A stretch of DNA of 5,088 bases, taken from positions 1-5,088 of the forward strand of contig JACRCJ010000288.1 of the NCBI GenBank assembly GCA_016219075.1, given 5' to 3'. The translations under genes and the position numbers were made by a program. Origin of the DNA: Deltaproteobacteria bacterium. GTDB lineage: Bacteria; Desulfobacterota; GWC2-55-46. Of the stretch, positions 1-5,088 are shown piece after piece. Below the pieces are notes generated by a model that was given only the letters and a program-made list of their open reading frames with translations, was not told where the DNA came from and made no database searches. Numbering within the stretch: position 1 is the first letter of the stretch; every line of letters begins with the position of its first letter.

Positions 1-916
1 CGGCGAGGTCGTCCGCGCAGACGGCCCGCAGACGCACTTCAGCAAGGCCGGCACCCCGACGATGGGCGGGGCGATCATACTCCTTGTGGTCATAATCTCG
101 GTCCTGCTCTGGGGCAACCTCTCGAACCTCTATGTCTGGCTACTGACATTCGTCACGGTCGGGATGGGCGCCATAGGCTTCATAGACGACTACATCAAGG
201 TGGTCAGGAAAGACAAGGGGGGGATGAGGGGCAGGACCAAGCTCGCTTTACAGATAACGGTGGCCCTGGCCGTGGTACTTGTCCTGTACTACACGAAGTT
301 CAACACCGTGGTGGCGATCCCGTTCTTCAAGGCCGCGAACTTCGACCTCAAGTGGTTCTACATACCGTTCGCGGTCTTCGTGATAGTCGGTGCCTCGAAC
401 GCCGTGAACCTGACGGACGGGCTTGACGGGCTGGCCATAGGCCCGATTATAATAGCGGCCGCCACATACATGCTCTTCGCGTACCTCGTGGGCCATGTGA
501 AGATAGCCAACTACCTCCACATCATGTATGTGCCGAGGGTCGGCGAGCTGACGGTCTTTGCCGGGGCGATGGTCGGGGCGAGCCTCGGCTTTCTCTGGTT
601 CAACACATACCCGGCGCAGGTCTTCATGGGCGATGTCGGGTCGCTCCCGCTCGGCGGGGCGCTTGGGACCCTGGCCGTCATCACGAAGAACGAGGTCCTT
701 CTCCTGATAGTCGGCGGGATATTCGTGGTCGAGGCGCTCTCGGTCATATTCCAGGTCGGCTCGTTCAAGCTTACGGGCAAAAGGGTCTTCGCCATGGCCC
801 CCATACACCACCACTATGAGCTAAGGGGGTGGCCGGAGCCGAAGATCATAGTCAGGTTCTGGATAATATCGATAATACTCGCGCTCCTCGCGATAAGCAC
901 GCTTAAGATAAGATGA
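1..916 (+). CDS. mraY: MraY, phospho-N-acetylmuramoyl-pentapeptide transferase (5' partial)
   Basis: Integral membrane enzyme that transfers phospho-MurNAc-pentapeptide from UDP to undecaprenyl phosphate, giving lipid I at the cytoplasmic face of the inner membrane. The frame is open from base 2 to the TGA at 914-916, giving 304 residues. Compared from memory with the 360-residue E. coli protein, roughly the first 53 residues lie outside the window. Visible family motifs, numbered from the first residue in the window: VRADGP (4-9), KAGTPTMGG (15-23), the DDY aspartate pair (62-63), NLTDGLDGLA (136-145), FMGDVGS (208-214, with the expected catalytic Asp at 211) and the histidine motif APIHHHYELRGWPE (266-279). 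Hydrophobic segments separate these motifs as expected for a ten-helix protein. The ATG at 62 is internal, because conserved sequence precedes it. The stop overlaps the murD start by four bases (ATGA). Nothing appears broken; the truncation is only the window edge. Confidence 0.97.
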   Translation, partial: GEVVRADGPQTHFSKAGTPTMGGAIILLVVIISVLLWGNLSNLYVWLLTFVTVGMGAIGFIDDYIKVVRKDKGGMRGRTKLALQITVALAVVLVLYYTKFNTVVAIPFFKAANFDLKWFYIPFAVFVIVGASNAVNLTDGLDGLAIGPIIIAAATYMLFAYLVGHVKIANYLHIMYVPRVGELTVFAGAMVGASLGFLWFNTYPAQVFMGDVGSLPLGGALGTLAVITKNEVLLLIVGGIFVVEALSVIFQVGSFKLTGKRVFAMAPIHHHYELRGWPEPKIIVRFWIISIILALLAISTLKIR

Positions 917-2325
917 TCCCAAGAGAGGAAGGAAAGACGGGAACGCTGAAAAAGGGCGGCGGGCTCAAAGTGGCTGAAGAGGCCCTTGCCGGAAGAAAGG
1001 CGGTCGTGGTGGGCCTGGCTTCAACCGGGGTCTCGGCGGCAAGATTTTTAAGGAAGTGCGGGGCGTCGGTGACGGCAACCGACTTAAGGCCGCTTGAAGA
1101 GATCCCGGAGGCGGTGGTCCTCAAAGAGGCGGGGGTGGAAATAAAGGCGGGCGGCCACGAAGGCATCTCCTTCACCGGTGGCGAACTCGTGGTAGTAAGC
1201 CCCGGAGTCCCCTCCGGCTCGCCGCTCCTGAAAAGCGCGAGGGAGAAGGGCGCTACGGTCATAAGCGACATAGAGCTTGCCTACCGCTTCATCGACGCGC
1301 CGGTCCTGGCCGTGGCGGGGACGAACGGAAAGACCACCACGACAACGCTTCTCGGAGAGGTCCTTAAAAACGCGGGCAATCGGGTCTTCGTAGGCGGCAA
1401 CATCGGCACCCCGGCGATAGAGTATGTGGAAAACGGCGTAGGAGCCGACTTCTGCGTCCTTGAGATAAGCAGCTTTCACCTGGAGACTACCGACACCTTC
1501 AACCCGCATGTCGGGATACTGTTGAACATAACCGAGGACCACCTCGACAGGTACAGGGACTTTACGCATTACGCCGAGACCAAGTTCAGGCTCTTTGAAA
1601 ACCAGAAGAAAGGCGACTTTGCGGTGGTGAACGTAAACGACCCCGTGATAGCCGAAAGGTCCCTCAGGGGGCTCGGCGGCGGCACGGTCATCCCGTTTAC
1701 GGTATGGGGGACCCTGACCGAAGGGCTTTATTATACGGGCGAAGAGATAGTCTACAGGAGAAATGGCGCCGAAGAGCTATACCCCGTGAGGGACTTCAGG
1801 CTCAAGGGAGTTCATAATATCGAGAACATGATGGCCGTGATAGCGGCGGCAAGGCTTTCCGGGGTTCCCAGGGAAGTCATCATGAAGACCTTCTCCGGGT
1901 TCAAGGGCCTTGCCCACAGGATGGAGCTCGTCAGGGTGCTTGACGGCGTGACCTACATAGACGACTCGAAGGGCACGAATGTCGGGGCGCTCGTGATGGC
2001 ATTGAAGGGCACCGAGACCCCGATTGTGCTGATAGCCGGAGGCAAGGACAAGGGCGGGGACTACGGGGTCCTTTCAGACCTCGTAAGAGAGAAGGTAAGG
2101 CTCCTTGTCCTCATAGGTGAAGCGCGCTTCAAGATAAAAGAGGCGCTCGGGGGCCTGACCGACACCGTCATGGCGGGTTCGCTCGAGGAGGCCGTCAGGA
2201 TTTCGCGCGGCAGGGCCGTTGACGGGGATACGGTCCTCCTGTGCCCGGCCTGTTCGAGTTTCGATATGTTCAGAAGCTACAAGGAACGCGGAGATCTCTT
2301 CAAGGCCTTTGTGGGGGCCCTGTGA
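913..2325 (+). CDS. murD: MurD, UDP-N-acetylmuramoyl-L-alanine--D-glutamate ligase
   Basis: Cytoplasmic ATP-dependent Mur ligase that adds D-glutamate to UDP-MurNAc-L-Ala. The 470-residue product shows the family layout: an N-terminal Rossmann domain (KAVVVGLASTGVSAARFL, 29-46), the central ATPase P-loop AGTNGKTT (135-142), GGNIGTPAIE (161-170), EISSFHLE (184-191), HLDRY (210-214) followed by AETKFRLFEN with Lys224 at the position of the carbamylated lysine, HNIENMMA (301-308), and a C-terminal domain with GLAHRMELV (332-340), DDSKGTN (350-356), GGKDKGGDY (376-384) and CPACSSFDMF...ERG (444-460). The ATG at 913 lies in the ATGA overlap with mraY, which supports translational coupling, but no good Shine-Dalgarno sequence precedes it. 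Homology to other MurD proteins begins only near residue 20, so the true start could be the in-frame GTG at 970. Product identity is firm; the start is less so. Confidence 0.96.
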   Translation: MIPREEGKTGTLKKGGGLKVAEEALAGRKAVVVGLASTGVSAARFLRKCGASVTATDLRPLEEIPEAVVLKEAGVEIKAGGHEGISFTGGELVVVSPGVPSGSPLLKSAREKGATVISDIELAYRFIDAPVLAVAGTNGKTTTTTLLGEVLKNAGNRVFVGGNIGTPAIEYVENGVGADFCVLEISSFHLETTDTFNPHVGILLNITEDHLDRYRDFTHYAETKFRLFENQKKGDFAVVNVNDPVIAERSLRGLGGGTVIPFTVWGTLTEGLYYTGEEIVYRRNGAEELYPVRDFRLKGVHNIENMMAVIAAARLSGVPREVIMKTFSGFKGLAHRMELVRVLDGVTYIDDSKGTNVGALVMALKGTETPIVLIAGGKDKGGDYGVLSDLVREKVRLLVLIGEARFKIKEALGGLTDTVMAGSLEEAVRISRGRAVDGDTVLLCPACSSFDMFRSYKERGDLFKAFVGAL

Positions 2326-3422
2326 TAAAGTTCAAGGACTACGACAGGCTTTTGATAATCTCGACGCTGATGCTCCTGGTGATGGGGCTTCTCATGGTCT
2401 ACTCCACGAGCTCGGTCGTAGCCCTCAAGAGGTTCGGCACCCAGTACTTCTTCGTGAAGAAGCAGCTGACCTACATGCTCGCCGGGATCATATGTTTCGT
2501 CGGGGCCACGCGCGTGCCCTACGGTTTTTACCGGAAGATGGCGTACCCGATACTGATACTCGCGGTCCTCGCGCTCGTGTGCATCTACATACCCGGCATA
2601 GGGTTTAGTGCCGGAGGGGCCAGGAGATGGATTAGGCTCGGCCCCATAGCGTTTCAGCCCTCGGAGCCAGCCAAGCTCGCGGTGATATTCTTTCTCGCGT
2701 ATTCGCTGGCGGCAAAGCAGGAGAAGATACGGGAGTTCTCTGTCGGGTTCCTGCCTAACATACTGATACCCGGGGTGGTAATACTCCTTATAATGTTCGA
2801 GACGGACCTGGGGACCTCTATCGCGCTGGCCTCGATAGTGCTGATATTGAACTTCGTCGCCGGGGTGAAGAAAAGGTATCTGGCGGGGCTTGTGGCGGGC
2901 TCCGGGGTCTTCATATATCTGGTCATCAACAAGTTCAGCTACATGATGACGAGGATAGTGATATTCCTGGACCCGTGGAAAGACCCCGAGGGCAAGGGGT
3001 TCCAGATGGTGCAGTCGTTTCTGGCCTTCGGCTCCGGCGGGATAAAGGGCGTGGGGCTCGGCGAGGGGAAACAGAAGCTCTTTTACCTGCCCGAGGCGCA
3101 CACGGACTTCATCCTCTCGGTCATAGGAGAAGAGCTCGGTTTTCTGGGCGTGGCCGGGGTCATGGCGCTCTACGGGCTCTTCCTGTACTGCGGGGTGAGG
3201 ATAGCCATGAAGGCCCGCGACCGGCACGGCATGTACCTGGCCCTTGGGCTTACGCTCATGGTGGTCCTTCAGGCGGTCTTCAACAGCGGCGTGGTCATGG
3301 GCCTCCTGCCGCCCAAGGGGCTGCCGCTGCCGTTCATAAGCTACGGGGGGACCTCTCTTCTGGTCAACATGATAGCCGTGGGGATAATACTCAATATTTA
3401 TATAAGGGAAAACGAGGCGTAA
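2322..3422 (+). CDS. ftsW: FtsW, SEDS-family lipid II glycosyltransferase of the divisome
   Basis: Polytopic inner-membrane SEDS protein that polymerises lipid II into septal glycan together with a class B penicillin-binding protein (FtsI). The 366-residue product has about ten hydrophobic segments, near residues 10-30, 48-65, 74-93, 116-131, 145-160, 164-181, 186-203, 270-293, 304-327 and 341-360. SEDS motifs are visible: YSTSS (27-31), GGARRWIRLG (98-107), QPSEPAKLA (112-120), FETDLGTS (159-166), LPEAHTDFI in the large loop (256-264, with the putative catalytic Asp at 262) and PPKGLPLPFISYGGTS (330-345). The GTG start at 2322 overlaps the murD TGA as GTGA and follows a G-rich stretch at 2311-2317. 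An earlier in-frame GTG at 2241 would only add residues read from the murD 3' end. FtsW is preferred over its paralogue RodA because of the dcw position between murD and murG. Stop TAA at 3420-3422. Confidence 0.95.
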   Translation: MIKFKDYDRLLIISTLMLLVMGLLMVYSTSSVVALKRFGTQYFFVKKQLTYMLAGIICFVGATRVPYGFYRKMAYPILILAVLALVCIYIPGIGFSAGGARRWIRLGPIAFQPSEPAKLAVIFFLAYSLAAKQEKIREFSVGFLPNILIPGVVILLIMFETDLGTSIALASIVLILNFVAGVKKRYLAGLVAGSGVFIYLVINKFSYMMTRIVIFLDPWKDPEGKGFQMVQSFLAFGSGGIKGVGLGEGKQKLFYLPEAHTDFILSVIGEELGFLGVAGVMALYGLFLYCGVRIAMKARDRHGMYLALGLTLMVVLQAVFNSGVVMGLLPPKGLPLPFISYGGTSLLVNMIAVGIILNIYIRENEA

Positions 3423-3433
3423 GATATTTTTGT

Positions 3434-3482
3434 TTTTAAAGCTCTGAAAACCCCGGGGGTTTTAAGCCCCAGGAGGGTTCAC
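3434..3482. repeat. Tandem intergenic repeat, copy 1 (49 bases)
   Basis: First of two adjacent 49-base units between ftsW and murG. It begins TTTTAAAGCTCTGAAAACCC and ends GGAGGGTTCAC. Aligned without gaps to the next unit it differs at 8 of 49 positions by my count. It contains a near-perfect palindrome, AAAACCCC-G-GGGGTTTT, at 3447-3463. I do not recognise it as a named repeat family. Confidence 0.85.
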
Positions 3483-3486
3483 TTTT
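3445..3486 (+). terminator. Possible hairpin terminator or attenuator 1
   Basis: In + strand RNA, UGAA (3445-3448) can pair with UUCA (3478-3481) and CCC (3451-3453) with GGG (3475-3477), leaving an AA bulge. Inside, GGGG (3456-3459) can pair with CCCC (3467-3470) around the 7-base loop UUUUAAG. The stem is followed by CUUUU (3482-3486). The U run is short and interrupted by AAAG, so this is a weak terminator candidate. It could equally be an RNA stability element or simply one unit of the repeat. Confidence 0.4.
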
Positions 3487-3531
3487 AAAGTTCTGAAAAC
3501 CCGGGGGGTAATAAGTCCGGGGAGGGTTCAT
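3483..3531. repeat. Tandem intergenic repeat, copy 2 (49 bases)
   Basis: Second 49-base unit, directly abutting the first. It begins TTTTAAAGTTCTGAAAACCC and keeps the closing GGAGGGTTCA. Most differences from copy 1 fall in the middle (taataag for ttttaag, and changed flanking C/G residues), while the outer arms TGAAAACCC and GGGTTCA are identical. That pattern fits preservation of an outer stem with a freer apical part. The copy is followed by further T residues (to 3535), as if a third unit began and was lost. Confidence 0.85.
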
Positions 3532-3535
3532 TTTT
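3494..3535 (+). terminator. Possible hairpin terminator or attenuator 2
   Basis: UGAA (3494-3497) can pair with UUCA (3527-3530) and CCC (3500-3502) with GGG (3524-3526), again leaving an AA bulge, and the stem runs straight into UUUUU (3531-3535). A competing stem, CCCGG (3500-3504) with CCGGG (3517-3521), is also possible. The hairpin plus five U residues is the most terminator-like arrangement in the window. Its place inside an otherwise tight cluster, 61 bases before murG, suggests partial termination or attenuation rather than the end of the operon. This is inference. Confidence 0.42.
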
Positions 3536-3551
3536 ATCAGGTCGCGGGGCG

Positions 3552-3563
3552 CGCGCATGCGCG
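3552..3563. other. Perfect 12-base GC palindrome upstream of murG
   Basis: CGCGCATGCGCG is its own reverse complement. It lies 32 bases before the murG start and just before TATAAAGG. It could be a protein-binding site or a short hairpin (4-bp stem with a CAUG loop), or chance in GC-rich DNA. No function can be assigned from sequence. Confidence 0.5.
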
Positions 3564-3580
3564 TATAAAGGAAAGACGAA

Positions 3581-3588
3581 GAGAGAGG
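3581..3588 (+). promoter_or_regulatory. murG ribosome binding site
   Basis: The purine-rich GAGAGAGG lies 7 bases before the GTG at 3596. It is the feature that fixes this GTG as the murG start, because the conserved N-terminus MKLVMAGGGTGGH begins exactly there. Confidence 0.7.
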
Positions 3589-3595
3589 CAAACCG

Positions 3596-4681
3596 GTGAA
3601 GTTAGTAATGGCAGGGGGAGGAACAGGCGGGCACCTTTTCCCGGCTCTTGCCCTCGCGGAGGAGTTTAAAAGAAGGGACGGCTCGACCGAGATCACCTTC
3701 ATCGGCGGCAAGGGAGGGCTTGAGGAGAAGATAGTCCCCAGATACGGCTACCCCCTCAAGGTCCTAAGCGTCGAGGGCATCAAAAGAAAGAGGGCCTGGG
3801 ACAGGGTAAGGGCCATTGCCAAGGCCGCCGGGTCTACGGTCGCCGCGGTCCGGATATTAAGGGAGATAAGGCCCGACGGCGTCATCGGGAGCGGGAGCTA
3901 CTCGTCGGCCCCGGTGGTGACCGCGGCGTTCCTCCTGGGGATAAAGACGGCGATACTCGAGCAGAACGCGCTTCCGGGGCTCACCAACAGGATACTCGGC
4001 AAGCTCGTTGACAGGATATACATAGCGTTTGACGAAGCGTGGGGATACTTTCCCCGGGGCAGGACCATCCTTACGGGCAACCCCGTAAGGCGCGATATTC
4101 TGAGGGCCGACGAGGAAGACGAGAGGGGAAGGGACAAGTTCTCTATACTGGTCTTCGGCGGCAGCCAGGGCGCGGTGGCCATAAACGCCGCTTTCCTCGA
4201 CGCCACGGAATACCTGACCGACATCTGGAGCGGCCTGAGGGTCGTGCACCAGACCGGGGAAGACGGGTACGACCCGGTAGAGGCGGCGTACAGGAGGAAG
4301 AACCTCAAGGTGGAGCTCTTCAGGTTCATAGACAACATGTCCGGGGCGTACAACGCCTCGGACCTCGTGGTCTGCAGGGCCGGGGCGACATCCATCGCCG
4401 AGATAACGGCCCTGGGGCTCGCCTCGATACTGATACCTTACCCGTACGCGTCCGATGACCACCAGACCGTGAACGCCAGAAGCCTTGCCGACCGGGGCGC
4501 AACGGTGCTGATAAAGCAGGACAGGCTTACGGGAAGCGCCCTGGCCGAGGCGATAAAGAAGCTTTACAGGCACCCGCAGGAGCTAAAGAACATGAGGGAC
4601 AGGTCGAGGAAGCTCGGAAAACCCAGGGCCGCTGAACAGATAGCGGACAACTTCTTGAAGGTCCTTAACAGGAAAAAATAA
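3596..4681 (+). CDS. murG: MurG, UDP-GlcNAc:lipid I N-acetylglucosaminyltransferase
   Basis: Peripheral membrane GT-B (family GT28) enzyme that transfers GlcNAc from UDP-GlcNAc to lipid I, making lipid II on the inner face of the cytoplasmic membrane. The product is 361 residues, close to the 355 of E. coli MurG. Visible motifs: the glycine-rich N-terminal loop GGGTGGHLFPALALA (7-21, His13 conserved), GVIGSGSYSSAPV (95-107), LEQNALPGLTNR (121-132), GNPVRRD (161-167), the second glycine-rich loop FGGSQGA (187-193), HQTGEDGY (218-225), FIDNMSGAYNASDLVVCRAG (244-263), SIAEI with the expected UDP-binding Glu269 (266-270), and the DDHQTVNA segment (287-294). The GTG start is supported by a GAGAGAGG ribosome binding site and by homology starting at residue 1. 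Unlike murD and ftsW it is not coupled to the gene before it: 173 bases with hairpin-forming repeats intervene. Confidence 0.97.
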   Translation: MKLVMAGGGTGGHLFPALALAEEFKRRDGSTEITFIGGKGGLEEKIVPRYGYPLKVLSVEGIKRKRAWDRVRAIAKAAGSTVAAVRILREIRPDGVIGSGSYSSAPVVTAAFLLGIKTAILEQNALPGLTNRILGKLVDRIYIAFDEAWGYFPRGRTILTGNPVRRDILRADEEDERGRDKFSILVFGGSQGAVAINAAFLDATEYLTDIWSGLRVVHQTGEDGYDPVEAAYRRKNLKVELFRFIDNMSGAYNASDLVVCRAGATSIAEITALGLASILIPYPYASDDHQTVNARSLADRGATVLIKQDRLTGSALAEAIKKLYRHPQELKNMRDRSRKLGKPRAAEQIADNFLKVLNRKK

Positions 4682-4705
4682 GACCGGCGGCAAAACCGGC
4701 AACCC

Positions 4706-4710
4706 AGAGG
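4706..4710 (+). promoter_or_regulatory. murC ribosome binding site
   Basis: AGAGG lies 6 bases before the ATG at 4717, in the 35-base gap after murG. It supports this ATG as the murC start and shows that murC has its own initiation signal rather than an overlap with murG. Confidence 0.6.
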
Positions 4711-4716
4711 TAACGG

Positions 4717-5088
4717 ATGTACAGAGGCAGGATAAAAAAGATCCACTTCATAGGCATAGGCGGAAGCGGCATGAACGGAATAGCCGAGGTGCTCGTGAAC
4801 ATGGGCTACAAGGTCACGGGCTCGGACCTCGCCGAGTCCGATACGACCCGCAGGCTCTCTTTTCTCGGGGCCACGGTCTTCATAGGCCACAAGGCGGATA
4901 ACGTCTCCGGCTCGCACTGCGTAGTCTACTCCTCGGCCGTAAAGAGGGAGAACCCGGAGATACGGGAGGCCGCCGCCAGACAGATCCCCATAATCCCGAG
5001 GGCCGAGATGCTCGCAGAGCTCATGAGGCTTAAGTACGGGGTAGCCATAGCGGGCACGCACGGCAAGACCACCACGACCTCGATGGTC
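4717..5088 (+). CDS. murC: MurC, UDP-N-acetylmuramate--L-alanine ligase (3' partial)
   Basis: Cytoplasmic ATP-dependent Mur ligase that attaches L-alanine to UDP-MurNAc, the first peptide step. Only the first 124 residues are in the window and the frame runs off the end without a stop. The N-terminal Rossmann domain shows IHFIGIGGSGMNGIAEVL (9-26), close to the MurC signature GIGGxGMSGIAEVL, then TGSDLAESDTTRRL (34-47), VVYSSAVKRENPEI (69-82) and IPRAEMLAELM (93-103). The ATPase P-loop AGTHGKTTTTS (112-122) follows; the His in GTHGKT separates MurC/Mpl from MurD (GTNGKT). Mpl, the murein tripeptide-recycling ligase, is the alternative, but the dcw position directly after murG favours MurC. 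Most Ile codons here are ATA (8 of 11) and most Arg codons AGR (7 of 9). Start ATG 4717 has AGAGG 6 bases upstream. Confidence 0.95.
   Translation, partial: MYRGRIKKIHFIGIGGSGMNGIAEVLVNMGYKVTGSDLAESDTTRRLSFLGATVFIGHKADNVSGSHCVVYSSAVKRENPEIREAAARQIPIIPRAEMLAELMRLKYGVAIAGTHGKTTTTSMV

Noticed and set aside
62..64. ATG at 62 as the mraY start
   Set aside because: The same frame upstream encodes the conserved VRADGP...KAGTPT segment of MraY, so this ATG is the internal Met of GTPTMGG.
248..814. Long minus-strand open frame opposite mraY
   Set aside because: It lies wholly antisense to well-conserved mraY sequence, its translation is charged and low in recognisable motifs, and long antisense frames are common in GC-rich DNA.
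2241..2321. Upstream GTG start that would lengthen FtsW by 27 residues
   Set aside because: The added residues come from the murD 3' end in another frame and do not resemble an FtsW N-terminus. The GTG at 2322 gives a normal start and a standard GTGA overlap.
2277..3227. A 316-residue minus-strand open frame opposite ftsW
   Set aside because: It is antisense to the conserved SEDS motifs and its translation is rich in Arg, Glu, His and Pro, as expected of a GC-rich shadow. No family is recognisable.
3564..3569. TATAAA as a -10 promoter box for murG
   Set aside because: No acceptable -35 box lies about 17 bases upstream; that region is the GC-rich palindrome and its flank. A promoter cannot be supported from sequence alone.
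3436..3711. Minus-strand 91-codon frame across the ftsW-murG gap
   Set aside because: Its internally repetitive end (two PPGF segments) merely translates the 49-base DNA repeats, and the rest is antisense to the conserved MurG N-terminus.
3857..4573. Minus-strand open frame opposite murG
   Set aside because: It is fully inside murG on the other strand, with no family resemblance and no independent start signal.
4683..4702. Repeated ACCGGC and GGCAA in the murG-murC gap
   Set aside because: Six- and five-base repeats in a short GC-rich spacer are expected by chance, and the CCGG/CCGG stem is only four base pairs.
1..5088. A novel biological system in the window
   Set aside because: All five genes are standard peptidoglycan and division genes in the standard dcw order, with intact visible motifs. 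Only the intergenic repeat is out of the ordinary.

Overview
The window holds the middle of a bacterial division and cell wall (dcw) gene cluster, all on the + strand. In order: mraY (5' end cut off), murD, ftsW, murG, murC (3' end cut off). This is the conventional dcw order, and every gene is recognised from family motifs visible in the translation. I see no RNA gene, mobile element, CRISPR array or defence-type module.

Organism: the DNA is GC-rich, yet isoleucine is often ATA and arginine is mostly AGG/AGA. The MraY C-terminus closely resembles the proteobacterial form (APIHHHYELRGWPEP, then IVRFWIIS). Gene order and protein character suggest a Gram-negative, peptidoglycan-making bacterium, perhaps in or near Desulfobacterota (former Deltaproteobacteria) or a neighbouring phylum. 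This placement is inference; the window has no marker that settles it.

Layout: mraY occupies 1-916. Its stop overlaps the murD start in an ATGA (913-916). The murD stop overlaps the GTG start of ftsW in a GTGA (2322-2325), so these three genes look translationally coupled. ftsW ends at 3422. The only sizeable non-coding stretch follows (3423-3595, 173 bases). It carries two imperfect tandem copies of a 49-base unit, each able to fold into a hairpin followed by T residues, then a 12-base GC palindrome and the murG ribosome binding site. murG (3596-4681) and murC (from 4717) follow with a 35-base gap.

How the genes work together: MurC and MurD add L-Ala and D-Glu to UDP-MurNAc in the cytoplasm. 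MraY moves phospho-MurNAc-pentapeptide onto undecaprenyl phosphate to make lipid I. MurG adds GlcNAc to make lipid II. FtsW, a SEDS protein, polymerises lipid II at the division septum. The enzymes are ordinary. The most unusual element is the hairpin-forming tandem repeat between ftsW and murG, which may be a terminator or attenuator within the cluster or a member of a dispersed repeat family.
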